Below, piece by piece: positions 1-8,940 of a DNA stretch of 64,000 bases. A program made the position numbers and the translations under genes. Source of the DNA: Kibdelosporangium sp. MJ126-NF4 (GTDB lineage: Bacteria; Actinomycetota; Actinomycetes; Mycobacteriales; Pseudonocardiaceae); assembly GCF_000826545.1 (NCBI RefSeq), contig NZ_CDME01000016.1, forward strand, positions 310,001-374,000, given 5' to 3'. Under the pieces are notes generated by a model. That model saw only the letters and a list, made by a program, of their open reading frames with translations, was not told where the DNA came from and did not search any database. Each line of letters opens with the position of its first letter. The first letter of the stretch is position 1.

Positions 1-1
1 G

Positions 2-2239
2 GCCCGCAACCTGACCGGCCCGGTGCTGCTGATCGGCACTGTGCGCACGGGCCATCCGAACCGCAGGCTGATCGCGGAGCTCGGCAGGCGCGCGGTCACC
101 AGGATCGACCTCGGCCCACTGGCCGCCGACGACGTCATCGAGCTGCTGACGGCGGTCGGTGGCGAGCGGCCGGATCGGGCGCGTGGCTTGCGCGTGCATC
201 GCCGCAGCGGCGGCAACCCGCTGTTCGTGGAGGCGTTGTGCCACGCCGACGAGCCCGGCGACCTACGGACGTTGCTGCTGGAACGGGTCACGCGCCGTGC
301 GGAGCTCGAGGCGCTGGCGGTCGCGGCCGCCCCCGTGCCCGACGAGCACATCGCCGGGGTGTGCGGTGACGAGGCGTTGGCCGAGTTGATCGACCGTGAC
401 CTGGTTGTGGTCGCCCCGGACGGCTACGTGATCCGGCACGACCTGATCCGCGAGGCCGTCTACGACTCGACGGTGCCCGCCCGCCGCAAGCGTCTGCACG
501 CCCATTTCGCCGCGCTGGCCCCAGACGGTGCCGCGGCGGCGCAGCACTGGCTCGCCGCGGGGGACGCCGACCGTGCGTTGCCGGTGGCGTGGCGGGCGGC
601 GCGGGCGGCGGCACGACAGAACGCGTACGACGAGCAGTTGCACCTGTTGGAGCTGATCCTGGCCCAGTGGTCGGACGCCCTTGAAGTCGACCGCGGCACA
701 GTCATGGAACACGCGGCCGCAGCGGCGCTGGCGGCGGGAAAGCCCGCGATCGGGATCGCGCACAGCACGGCCGCGCTCGACGTGACAGCCGACCCGCAGC
801 AGATGGCCCGGCTGCTCGGACTGCGCGGTCAGCTGCGCAATCGGGCGGACGGCACAGGCATCGAGGACCTGGAACAAGCGATTTCCCTGGCGCCGCAGGG
901 CAGTCTCCGCGGCTGGCTGCTCGCCGCGCTGGCGTTCGTCGAGGTCGTGGCGAACCGGTACGACAGCGGACGCGGGCACGCGCGGGAGGCATCGCGGATC
1001 GCCAACGAGTTGGCGGACAACGGTCTGCTGGCCCGCGCGACGCTGGTCACGGCGGCGCTCGACGGCGCGGCGGGCCTGATCGAACAGGCCAGACAGTCGT
1101 TCGCCACCGCGCGTCGCCTCGCGGGCGAGGTCCCCGACGAGCACACGTACCTCACGACGTTCCAATGGGAGGCAGGCCTTCTCGAAGCGGTCGGCGACTA
1201 CGGACAGGCCGCCGAGCTCGCCATGGAAGGCCGCCGCGAGGCGGAACGGCTGGGCCACGGGCGTTCGCGCGGGAGCATGCTCGCCGTGGCCCGCGCGGTG
1301 CCACTGCGGCTGCTCGGCCGATGGGACGAGGCGCTGGAACTGGTGGACGAGGCCATCGCGGACGCACCGCCGCCGCTCCACAGCGCGTTCCTGCGACTGG
1401 TCGCGGCGGACATCGCCCGGTGCCGAGGCGAGAACGCCCGGTTCGAGACCCTGATGCGCGGGCTGGCCGAGTTCGCCAGGCACGCCAAGAACGCGGCCGA
1501 GGCGACACTGGAGATCACCATCCAGCGAATCGAGTGGACACTGGCCACCGGAGATCTCGACCAGGCCGACCGCGACCTGCGCGACAACCTCAGCCCCGGC
1601 CACCCGGCCCGCGAAGTCATGCGCCTGGCTGTACTCGGCGCCCGCGTCCAACGAGCCCGCCGGGCTGCGGCGCCCCGCAATCGGCGGCTCGCCCACGACG
1701 TCACCGCCCGGCTGGACGAGCTGACCCGTGTCGTCGACGCGGTCAAGGCACCCAGCGCCTACCGCCGTACCTTCGAGGCGCTGACCACCGACTCACTATC
1801 CACATGGGACTCGGCGGTGACCGCGTGGCGAGGGCTGGGAAATCCGTACGAGACAGCGATCACCTTGACCGACGCGGCGACAGCCGCACTCGCCACGAAC
1901 AACCGCCCAGGGGCACGGTCCCGACTGGCCGAGGCGCGTGAGCTGGCCACCGCCCTCGACGCCGGACCGCTGATCGACCGCATCGACGGGCTGGTCAGCC
2001 GCAGCAGACTCGACGACGTGGCGAAACCCCGTGCCCACAACGACTTCGGCCTCACCAGGCGCGAGGTGGACGTACTCGGGGTGCTCGCCCGAGGCAAGTC
2101 GAACCAGCAGATCGCCGACGAGTTGTTCATCAGCACCAACACCGTCGCCACCCACGTGGCCCGGATCCTCGTCAAGCTCGGCGCGACCACCCGGACCGAA
2201 GCAGTCGCCCGAGCCAGGGAGACCGACCTACTGGGATAG
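2..2239 (+). CDS. LAL-type LuxR family transcriptional regulator, 5' end missing
   Basis: Large ATP-binding LuxR regulator of the LAL/MalT type that would sense a ligand through its NTPase/TPR body and bind DNA with its C-terminal helix-turn-helix. The reading frame is open to the window edge (first codons Ala-Arg-Asn-Leu-Thr-Gly-Pro), so the Walker A part of the NTPase lies upstream. What remains starts inside the NTPase domain (LLIGTVRTGH, then GPLAADDVIELL, a typical LAL sensor motif), continues through a long alpha-helical TPR-like region, and ends with a LuxR HTH in the last 65 residues (FGLTRREVDVLGVLARGKSN, then a recognition helix with STNTVATHVARIL). A GTG at 23 is an internal codon and not the start. 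It converges on the SDR gene, 26 nt away. The effector and targets cannot be read from the sequence. Confidence 0.88.
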   Translation, partial: ARNLTGPVLLIGTVRTGHPNRRLIAELGRRAVTRIDLGPLAADDVIELLTAVGGERPDRARGLRVHRRSGGNPLFVEALCHADEPGDLRTLLLERVTRRAELEALAVAAAPVPDEHIAGVCGDEALAELIDRDLVVVAPDGYVIRHDLIREAVYDSTVPARRKRLHAHFAALAPDGAAAAQHWLAAGDADRALPVAWRAARAAARQNAYDEQLHLLELILAQWSDALEVDRGTVMEHAAAAALAAGKPAIGIAHSTAALDVTADPQQMARLLGLRGQLRNRADGTGIEDLEQAISLAPQGSLRGWLLAALAFVEVVANRYDSGRGHAREASRIANELADNGLLARATLVTAALDGAAGLIEQARQSFATARRLAGEVPDEHTYLTTFQWEAGLLEAVGDYGQAAELAMEGRREAERLGHGRSRGSMLAVARAVPLRLLGRWDEALELVDEAIADAPPPLHSAFLRLVAADIARCRGENARFETLMRGLAEFARHAKNAAEATLEITIQRIEWTLATGDLDQADRDLRDNLSPGHPAREVMRLAVLGARVQRARRAAAPRNRRLAHDVTARLDELTRVVDAVKAPSAYRRTFEALTTDSLSTWDSAVTAWRGLGNPYETAITLTDAATAALATNNRPGARSRLAEARELATALDAGPLIDRIDGLVSRSRLDDVAKPRAHNDFGLTRREVDVLGVLARGKSNQQIADELFISTNTVATHVARILVKLGATTRTEAVARARETDLLG

Positions 2240-2265
2240 CGGCGTCCGCGTGAACACCGCGTGCG

Positions 2266-2991
2266 CTAGAAAAGCCCGCCTCCAGCGTTGACGAGCTGAC
2301 CGGTCAACCACCCCGCGTCCGGCGACGCGAGGAAAGCCACCACCGAAGCGATGTCGTCAGGTTCGCCGATCCGGCGCAGTGGCGTGGTTTCCGCGAGCCG
2401 CTGCAGCACCTCGGGACCACGGTTGCGCAGCAACGCCTCCGTGCGCACCGGCCCAGGCCGGACGGCGTTCACCGTGACCGACCGGGGCCCGAGCTCGTGC
2501 GCGAGGATGCGCACGAGCTCGTTGCCCACGGCCTTGCTCGCCGCGTAGACACCGGTGCCCGGCTGGGTGGTGGCCGTGACTCCCCCGCTGATCACGACGA
2601 TCCGGCCGCCGTCGTTGATCCGGTTCGCGGCGGCGCGCAGCAGCTGGAACGTGGCACGGGCGTTGGTGGCGAACATCAGGTCGAAGTCGTCGTCGGTGGC
2701 CTCAGCGATCGGCCCGAACCGGGCTGTGCCGACGTTCCCGACCACCACGTCCAGGCCGCCGAACAGCCGTTCAGCCTGGTCGAACAGCGCCAACAGCTGC
2801 TCGGGATCGGCGACGTCCCCGCCGACCGCGACGGCCTTGCCGCCCCGGCCGGTGATCTCGTCGACCACCTCGGCGGCCGCGTCGGCGTCGGACCGGTAGT
2901 TGACCACGACGTTCGTCTCCGGCCCGGCGAGCCGGACCGCGATCGCGCGGCCGATGCCACGAGAGCTGCCGGTGACCAGCACTGTACGCAT
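2266..2991 (-). CDS. SDR family NAD(P)-dependent oxidoreductase
   Basis: Short-chain dehydrogenase/reductase of 241 residues, close to the usual 250 for the classical family, acting as a cytosolic NAD(P)H-dependent ketone or alcohol oxidoreductase of unknown substrate. The sequence shows the cofactor motif TGSSRGIG at residues 7-14, an NNAG-equivalent GNVG, a catalytic Ser in VVISGGV, the YAASK catalytic Tyr-Lys pair and the PGPVRTE loop. The reading frame extends 10 codons further upstream, but the ATG at 2991 has AAAGGGGA just before it, so it is the better start. The gene is divergent from the MarR gene, and the shared 90-bp gap carries two 21-bp direct repeats that cover both promoters, so repression by that MarR protein is likely. 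Confidence 0.9.
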   Translation of the reverse strand: MRTVLVTGSSRGIGRAIAVRLAGPETNVVVNYRSDADAAAEVVDEITGRGGKAVAVGGDVADPEQLLALFDQAERLFGGLDVVVGNVGTARFGPIAEATDDDFDLMFATNARATFQLLRAAANRINDGGRIVVISGGVTATTQPGTGVYAASKAVGNELVRILAHELGPRSVTVNAVRPGPVRTEALLRNRGPEVLQRLAETTPLRRIGEPDDIASVVAFLASPDAGWLTGQLVNAGGGLF

Positions 2992-3017
2992 CAACACATC
3001 CCCTTTGATTGAGAACA

Positions 3018-3076
3018 TCAACAGTCGAGATACTAAACCTATTTAGTTGATGAACTCAACAGTCGGGTTGCTAAAC
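3018..3076. promoter_or_regulatory. Divergent SDR/marR promoter with duplicated MarR-type operator
   Basis: Two direct repeats, TCAACAGTCG(A/G)G(A/T)T(A/G)CTAAAC, lie at 3018-3038 and 3056-3076. The SDR promoter reads TTGAGT (3059-3054) - 18 bp - TAGTAT (3035-3030) on the minus strand. The marR -10 is TAAACT at 3072-3077, 7 nt before its ATG. Repeat 1 overlaps the SDR -10; repeat 2 overlaps the SDR -35 and the marR -10. A perfect 6-bp inverted repeat, ACTAAA-CCTA-TTTAGT (3032-3047), lies between and within them. The arrangement predicts joint auto- and cross-repression. Confidence 0.7.
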
Positions 3077-3084
3077 TGTGGGGC

Positions 3085-3498
3085 ATGGATCTCGCAGCCG
3101 CTCTCTGCGCACTGCACCGCGAAGTGGCGGTGCTCTACGGTTCGACCGCACGACGCTTCGACCTGACGCTCCAACAGGCGGAGTTGCTGATCCAGGTGCA
3201 CGGCGGCAGCGTGTCGTCCGGCGAACTGGCCCGCAGGCTCGGCTGCGACAAGTCGAACATCACCGGCATGGTCGACCGGCTGGACCGCCGGGGGCTGCTG
3301 CGCAGGGAGCCCGACCCGGACGACCGCCGGATCACCAGAGCCACCCTCACCGAAGACGGCACAGCACTGGCGGCACGCATCCGTGCGGAGTTCGCCGCGG
3401 TGGTCGACCAGCGCTGCGCGGAACTGTCCACTGCCGACACCGCGGAACTGGCCAGGCTCGCCGACACCGTCACCGGCGCACTGGCCGCCGCTCGTTAG
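3085..3498 (+). CDS. MarR family transcriptional regulator
   Basis: MarR-type dimeric winged-helix repressor of 137 residues. The winged helix spans roughly residues 25-100: SSGELARRLGCDKSNITGMV is the helix-turn-helix, followed by DRLDRRGLLRREPDPDDRR, the characteristic D-x-R-x4 wing basic patch. The ATG at 3085 is preceded by GGGGC and lies 7 nt after a TAAACT -10, so translation may be close to leaderless. It is divergent from the SDR gene and separated from it by a duplicated operator, which makes the SDR the most likely target. It converges on the split-barrel flavoprotein gene 15 nt downstream. Confidence 0.92.
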   Translation: MDLAAALCALHREVAVLYGSTARRFDLTLQQAELLIQVHGGSVSSGELARRLGCDKSNITGMVDRLDRRGLLRREPDPDDRRITRATLTEDGTALAARIRAEFAAVVDQRCAELSTADTAELARLADTVTGALAAAR

Positions 3499-3513
3499 AC
3501 GGCGTCGACTGAG

Positions 3514-3939
3514 CTACTTCTTGCTCTGGTCGTTGCTCAGCCACTTCTCCGGGCGCATCCGCACCAGCACGGAGTGCTCGCCCAGCGCTTGGTCCACATA
3601 GGCCGTTGCCTCGTCGGCCGACAGGTACCGGCCCACGATCCGCAATGCCTGTTCCCTGCTCGGCGGGACGTCGTTGGCGATCACCGGACCCTCGGCGGTG
3701 ACGTACTTGTACGGGATGGTCTCGGTGTGCACCGCGAAACTGAAGGTGCCCGCCGCCGTGACCAGTTTGTCCTTGATGGTGCCGCGTTCGATCCAGATCA
3801 GCACGTCGCCGCCTGGTTCGTAGTCGTACCAGACCGGCACGGCCAGCGGCGCCCTGCCGTCCCTGGTGACCGCCAGCACCCCGACGTGCGCCTCGGCCAG
3901 GAAGGCCATCCGTTCCTCGGCCGTCATCACGAAAGACAC
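3514..3939 (-). CDS. Pyridoxamine 5'-phosphate oxidase family (split beta-barrel) protein
   Basis: Small flavin/F420 split-barrel protein of 141 residues. The order of elements is typical: an N-terminal helix followed by VGVLAVTRDGRAPLAVPVWY, the conserved P-V-W-Y strand, then VLIWIERGTIKDKLV and a C-terminal VLVRMRPEKWLSNDQ, close to the VRIRPEKW signature of FMN- or F420-binding pyridoxamine-oxidase-like proteins. The family covers F420H2-dependent reductases, haem-degrading enzymes and true PNPOx. True PNPOx proteins are longer, so vitamin B6 synthesis is unlikely. It is transcribed on the same strand as the XRE regulator upstream, with a 55-nt gap. Confidence 0.8.
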   Translation of the reverse strand: MSFVMTAEERMAFLAEAHVGVLAVTRDGRAPLAVPVWYDYEPGGDVLIWIERGTIKDKLVTAAGTFSFAVHTETIPYKYVTAEGPVIANDVPPSREQALRIVGRYLSADEATAYVDQALGEHSVLVRMRPEKWLSNDQSKK

Positions 3940-3994
3940 CGCGTTTCCTCCCAGTCAGTGGTCCCCCACCGAGGCAACTCGGCGTCCGAGGCCG

Positions 3995-4825
3995 TTATTC
4001 CGGCGCGGTGACGGCACTCAGCGCGGACTGCGACGCCGCGTCGGCGGCGCGGTAGACGATCAGCCGCTGATCCGGGTCCTGCAACGGGGTCAACACTTCG
4101 TAGTGGACAGTCAGCGGCCCGCCGACGGGATGCAGCATCCGTTTCCGCCCCCGGCCACGGACCTGGACGTCCTGCTGCGCCCAGAACCGGGCGAACTCGT
4201 CGCTGCGGCTGGTGAGGTCGTCGACGAACTGGGCGAAGGACGTGTCGTCGGGATAGGTGGCCCACGCGGCACGCAGGTCGGCGATGCCTTCGCGGATGAT
4301 CTGCTCGCGGTCGAGGTAGAACGTGCGCAACGCCGGGTGCAGCAGGCACAGCCACAGCCCGTTGCGCTGATCCTCCGGCACTTCGTCGAAGTCGAGCATC
4401 AGCCTGGTCATCTCGGTGTTCCAGGCCAGGATGTCGTTGCGGTGGTTGACGACCATCGCGGGCAGCGGCGACAGGTCGTGCAGCAGCTGCACCAACTGGA
4501 CGGCCACCTCGGCCTTGCGCTGCCTGCCCACCTGCCGTTGCCGTGCCAGGTCGAACAAGTACGCCCGTTCGTCGTCGGACAGGCGCAACGCTCCCGCGAG
4601 CGCGTCGAGCACGTCCGCCGACGGCCGCAGGCCGCGGCCTTGTTCCAACCGCACGACGTAGTCGACGCTGACCCCGGCGAGTTCGGCGACCTCTTCCCGG
4701 CGCAGTCCCGGTGTCCGCCGCATCCGCCTGCGGTCCGGCAGGCCGACGTCGCCCGGCGCCAGCCGTTCCCGCCGGGTCCGCAGGAAGGCCGCCATCTCCT
4801 TGGTGGTGTCCCCCATCGTGCTCAT
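3995..4825 (-). CDS. XRE family transcriptional regulator with MmyB-like ligand domain
   Basis: DNA-binding regulator of 276 residues. The N-terminal Cro/C1-type HTH (residues about 15-85) contains GLRREEVAELAGVSVDYVVR and LEQGRGLRPSADVLDALAGA. The C-terminal 170 residues match the MmyB-like ligand-binding domain common in actinomycetes (FARFWAQQDV, then a beta-rich LTVHYEVLTPLQDPDQRLIV tail). The frame is open to 4903, but the Met codons at 4825 (MSTMGDTTKEM) or 4816 fit the family start. It is divergent from the aldo/keto reductase. Such pairs commonly have the regulator controlling the reductase, and a 13-bp palindrome lies between them. Confidence 0.88.
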   Translation of the reverse strand: MSTMGDTTKEMAAFLRTRRERLAPGDVGLPDRRRMRRTPGLRREEVAELAGVSVDYVVRLEQGRGLRPSADVLDALAGALRLSDDERAYLFDLARQRQVGRQRKAEVAVQLVQLLHDLSPLPAMVVNHRNDILAWNTEMTRLMLDFDEVPEDQRNGLWLCLLHPALRTFYLDREQIIREGIADLRAAWATYPDDTSFAQFVDDLTSRSDEFARFWAQQDVQVRGRGRKRMLHPVGGPLTVHYEVLTPLQDPDQRLIVYRAADAASQSALSAVTAPE

Positions 4826-4897
4826 TGCCTCGATACTACGGCTGCCTGGTACTCCGAGTCCCAGGAAAAGCCTTCCCTTACCCCTGTTCGGCGGTTG

Positions 4898-4910
4898 CCC
4901 CAATCTGGGG
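4898..4910. promoter_or_regulatory. Palindrome between XRE regulator and aldo/keto reductase
   Basis: CCCCA-ATC-TGGGG is a perfect 5-bp inverted repeat about 30 bp upstream of the reductase start and 70 bp upstream of the regulator start. It is a plausible operator for the XRE protein. This is inference from position and symmetry only. Confidence 0.4.
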
Positions 4911-4939
4911 GAACATCACCGAACCAGGAGGAACCTCCA

Positions 4940-6007
<1,068 letters not shown>

Positions 6008-6012
6008 CCCAC

Positions 6013-6141
6013 GCAACCAATGTGGCCTTCGGTGCGCTGGCCGCAACCAAGGCGGCCTTCGTTGCGCTAAGCACCCATGCGTGGGTGTGCAACGAAGGTG
6101 GCCCTTGTTGCGGCCAGCGCACCCAAGGCGGCCTTCGTTGC
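6013..6141. repeat. Cluster of four 23-bp self-complementary units (REP-like), convergent gap
   Basis: Units at 6013-6035, 6043-6065, 6089-6111 and 6119-6141 follow GCAAC(C/G)AAGG-NGG-CCTT(C/G)GTTGC with a few changes, so each can fold on itself. A separate hairpin, CACCCA-TGCG-TGGGTG (6072-6087), sits between units 2 and 3. The cluster fills the gap between the 3' ends of the aldo/keto reductase and the M20 peptidase. The same unit recurs at 9967-10019 and 52735-52883. Bidirectional transcription termination or an RNA-stabilising role is likely. Reading frames through it (repeats of A-T-K-V-A-F-V-A) are artefacts. Confidence 0.8.
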
Positions 6142-6148
6142 GTCTCAC

Positions 6149-7282
6149 TTACAGCAGGCGGGTGAGGATTCCGGCGACCAGTGCTGCGCGGTCGGGTATG
6201 TCGGCGACGAGCACGTGCTCGTGCCGGGCGTGTGCGCCCGCGCCACTGGCGCCGAGACCGTCGAGCACTGGAATACCCAGTGCGGCAACGAAGTTGGCGT
6301 CGCTGCCGCCACCGACGCTGATCGGGGTGAGCGGCGCCCGGATATCACGCGCGGCTTCGTCCGCTACGTCGAACAAACGCTTGCTCTCGGCGGTGAGGCG
6401 CATCGGCGGCCGGTTCCAGCCACCGCTCACCGACACCCGCACACGCGGATCCTGCGCGGTGAGCCCGGCGATGACCTCGTCGACGCGATCGGCCTCGGCC
6501 TGTGTGCTGACCCGGATGTCGACCATGCCGTGTGCCTGGCCCGCGACGACATTGCGCGCGGTGCCACCGGAGATCGTGCCGACGTTGATCGTGGTTCCCG
6601 CCGCGCGGTCCTCGGCGGCGACCAACTGCCCGACAACCTCCGCCAGCGCGTGCACTGCGCTGGCCCCGGCTTCCGGCTCGTTGCCCGCGTGTGCCTCGAT
6701 CCCGTGCGCGGCAAGGGTGAAGATGCCCACGCCCTTGCGTTCGGTCTTGACGTCCCAGCCGATGCCCGGTTCCAGCACCAGCGCGGCCAAGCTGGCACAA
6801 GCCGCCTGTTCGATGTGCGGCCGCGACACCGGACTGCCGAGTTCCTCGTCTCCGTTGAGAAGGAATGTCACGGTCGGGCACGGCAGATCCAGCGCCCGCA
6901 AAGCCCGGACCGCCCAAACACCGGTGACCAGACCGGCTTTCATGTCGTACACGCCGGGACCGGTCACTTTTCCGTTGTCCACGGCGAAAGGCCAGTCGGC
7001 GAGTGTCCCTTCCGGCCACACGGTGTCGTAGTGCCCGATCAGCAGGACCGGCTTGTCCGTCGTGCCGCGGTAGGTCGCGGTCAGGACATCGCCGTGGTCG
7101 GGTTTCTCGTGCCGCTGCCACTCGTCCGGTGCGCCGAGCCGGTCGTCCAGCCACGCCCTGATCACGTCCGCTGTGCTGTCCAGCAACGGTTTCACCGAAC
7201 TCGGCGACTCCGACACGACCAGTGTGGACAGGTCGGCGAGCATCGGGTCGAGCTGCTCACGGCACCATCCGGCGAGGGACAT
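6149..7282 (-). CDS. M20 family metallopeptidase (glutamate carboxypeptidase-like)
   Basis: Zinc-dependent M20 peptidase of 377 residues, nearest in motif order to carboxypeptidase G2 (glutamate carboxypeptidase). Metal ligands are visible: His-Asp in LLIGHYDTVWP, Asp in GPGVYDMKAGL, the Glu-Glu pair in LNGDEELGS and a C-terminal His in GAHARHEHV. The dimerisation-domain His occurs in GIEAHAGNEPE. The start at 7282 (MSLAGWCREQL) is fixed by AGGAGG 6 nt upstream; the frame upstream of it is antisense noise. It lies 11 nt downstream of the AbgT-type transporter gene, so the two form an operon that could import and cleave p-aminobenzoyl-glutamate or related glutamyl amides. Folate-catabolite salvage is inferred from the pairing. 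Confidence 0.87.
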   Translation of the reverse strand: MSLAGWCREQLDPMLADLSTLVVSESPSSVKPLLDSTADVIRAWLDDRLGAPDEWQRHEKPDHGDVLTATYRGTTDKPVLLIGHYDTVWPEGTLADWPFAVDNGKVTGPGVYDMKAGLVTGVWAVRALRALDLPCPTVTFLLNGDEELGSPVSRPHIEQAACASLAALVLEPGIGWDVKTERKGVGIFTLAAHGIEAHAGNEPEAGASAVHALAEVVGQLVAAEDRAAGTTINVGTISGGTARNVVAGQAHGMVDIRVSTQAEADRVDEVIAGLTAQDPRVRVSVSGGWNRPPMRLTAESKRLFDVADEAARDIRAPLTPISVGGGSDANFVAALGIPVLDGLGASGAGAHARHEHVLVADIPDRAALVAGILTRLL

Positions 7283-7293
7283 CGACAACCTCC

Positions 7294-8841
7294 TCAGCGG
7301 ACCGGCACGCCGGGGCCGAGCGGCAGGCCGATTCCGTACCAGGCAAGGAACATCAGCAGCCAGACGCACAGGTTGACCAGTGCGATCGGCAGCACGAGGG
7401 ACATCAGGGTGCCGACACCGGCCGACGGCCGGTAACGGCGGATGAACCCGAGCGCGATCACGAAGTACGGGCTCATCGGAGTGACGCTGTTGGTGGGCGC
7501 GTCGGCGATCCGGAACAGCGCCTGGGTGGTCTCCGGCTGGATGTGCAGCAGCATCAGCATCGGCACCAGGACCGGCGCGACCAGCGCGTACATCGCCGAT
7601 CCGCTGGTCAGCAGCAGGTTCATCACGCTGATCAGCAGTACCGCGCCGACGAAGATGACCACCGGCTGCGCGCCGAGCGAGTCCAGCGCGCGGGCGCCGC
7701 TGATCGCGATCACCTGGCCGATGTTGGTCCACTTGAAGTAGCCGAGGAACTGCGAGACGGCGAAGAACAACACCAGCACCGGGACCAGTTCCCGCAGGCC
7801 CTGCCCCATCAGGTCGGGGAAGTCCTTCGGCGATTTCATCGTGCCGACCGTGACGCCGTAGACCGTGCCGATGATCATGAAGAACAGCATCAGGATCACC
7901 GCGATGTTGGTCATCAGCGGCGAGTTCACGATCGAGCCGCCCGCACCGCGCAACGGCGAACCGGACGGCAGCACAGCCAGCACGACGAGCACGATGTAGG
8001 CCAGCGCCGCGAACAGCGCCCTGCGCACGCCCTTGCGCTCGACCGCGGACAGCGTCATGTCCGGCAGTTCTTCGACGTCGGTGAGTTCCGGCTCGACGGC
8101 GTTCATCGCGGCCACCCGCTTGGCCACGATCAGCTCGGTGATGACCGTGATGCTCACCGCGAGCAGCAGCGAGGACGCCACCGAGAAGTAGTAGTTGGAA
8201 ACCGGTGTGACCAGGTAGTTCGGGTCGATGGTGTGCGCGGCTGACGTGGTCAGCCCGGCGAAGATCGCGTCCGAGCCGGTGATCACCAGGCCGATGCTGC
8301 TCGCGCCGCCGACCGACACGTACGCCACGACGGCACCGATCACCGGGCTGCGGCCGACCGCGCGGAAGGCGATCATCGCCAGCGGGATCATCACGACGAA
8401 CGCCGCGTCCGAGGCGATCTGGGCGAACATCGCGGTCAGCGAGATCGCGAACGTGACCAGCTTGGCGGGCACCCTGGCCAGCGCGGCCCGCATCAGCGCG
8501 GGCAGCAGGCCGGTCCGGTCGGCGACCGCGACACCGAGCATGACCACCACGATCAGCCCGAGCGGCGGGAAGTTCACGAAGTTCTTGATCAGGTCGCCGA
8601 GCATCATCTGCACGCCCGCGCCCGAGACCAGGCTCTTGATGTCGACCGTCTTGCCGTCGGCGGGTGAGACGACCGAGACGCCCGCCATCGACAGGATCCA
8701 GCTGGCGATCACCACCAGCACACTCATGATCACGAACAGCCAGAACGGGTGCGGCAGCTTGTTGCCCGCCCGGTCGACCAGGTCGAGCACCCGCAGCACG
8801 AACGACGTCACCGAACGCCGCTGTTTGGTTCCCTCGGCCAT
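7294..8841 (-). CDS. AbgT family transporter
   Basis: Integral membrane transporter of 515 residues with about 11-13 hydrophobic segments, matching the AbgT family (p-aminobenzoyl-glutamate uptake in E. coli; sulfonamide efflux for some members). Family stretches are visible: GNKLPHPFWLF near the N-terminus, NFPPLGLIVVVMLGVAVADR, the re-entrant-loop-like SDAAFVVMIPLAMIAF, and a C-terminal TNSVTPMSPYFVIALGF. The start at 8841 (MAEGTKQRR) has a near-perfect Shine-Dalgarno (AAAGGAGGTGG); a longer 18-codon extension lacks one. It is first gene of the operon with the M20 peptidase and is divergent from the double-Lrp regulator. Confidence 0.9.
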   Translation of the reverse strand: MAEGTKQRRSVTSFVLRVLDLVDRAGNKLPHPFWLFVIMSVLVVIASWILSMAGVSVVSPADGKTVDIKSLVSGAGVQMMLGDLIKNFVNFPPLGLIVVVMLGVAVADRTGLLPALMRAALARVPAKLVTFAISLTAMFAQIASDAAFVVMIPLAMIAFRAVGRSPVIGAVVAYVSVGGASSIGLVITGSDAIFAGLTTSAAHTIDPNYLVTPVSNYYFSVASSLLLAVSITVITELIVAKRVAAMNAVEPELTDVEELPDMTLSAVERKGVRRALFAALAYIVLVVLAVLPSGSPLRGAGGSIVNSPLMTNIAVILMLFFMIIGTVYGVTVGTMKSPKDFPDLMGQGLRELVPVLVLFFAVSQFLGYFKWTNIGQVIAISGARALDSLGAQPVVIFVGAVLLISVMNLLLTSGSAMYALVAPVLVPMLMLLHIQPETTQALFRIADAPTNSVTPMSPYFVIALGFIRRYRPSAGVGTLMSLVLPIALVNLCVWLLMFLAWYGIGLPLGPGVPVR

Positions 8842-8880
8842 GCCACCTCCTTTGTCGTGTCCAGCATCCAACGGGTTGGT

Positions 8881-8940
8881 GCAATATTGTGTCAAGCCTG
8901 AACTTGGTTGTGCACGTTTTGTTCAAGCTAGGATGCGGGC
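8881..8940. promoter_or_regulatory. Divergent abgT/Lrp promoter region
   Basis: A -10 hexamer TAGGAT at 8929-8934 lies 6 nt before the GTG start of the Lrp gene, so that transcript is probably leaderless. Upstream is an inverted repeat, CAAG-CCTGAA-CTTG (8893-8906), among TTGTG/CAC-rich sequence (TTGTGTCAAG, TTGTGCAC, TTGTTCAAG), a plausible Lrp-type operator controlling both directions. Confidence 0.5.

Noticed and set aside
23..25. GTG at 23 as start of the first LAL gene
   Set aside because: The frame is open to the window edge and the NTPase P-loop expected in this family is missing, so the gene begins upstream.
3866..4939. Long plus-strand frame upstream of the aldo/keto reductase
   Set aside because: It is antisense to the split-barrel and XRE genes; family similarity begins only at 4940 with its own Shine-Dalgarno.
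6013..6141. CRISPR array
   Set aside because: Units are self-complementary, only 23 bp, with irregular spacing of 7-23 bp, and no cas genes are present.
6008..6148. Reading frames through the 23-bp repeat clusters (A-T-K-V-A-F-V-A-type proteins, also at 9961-10043 and 52715-52890)
   Set aside because: The repeats are palindromic and give open frames on both strands; codon positions show no bias and the frames depend only on repeat phase.
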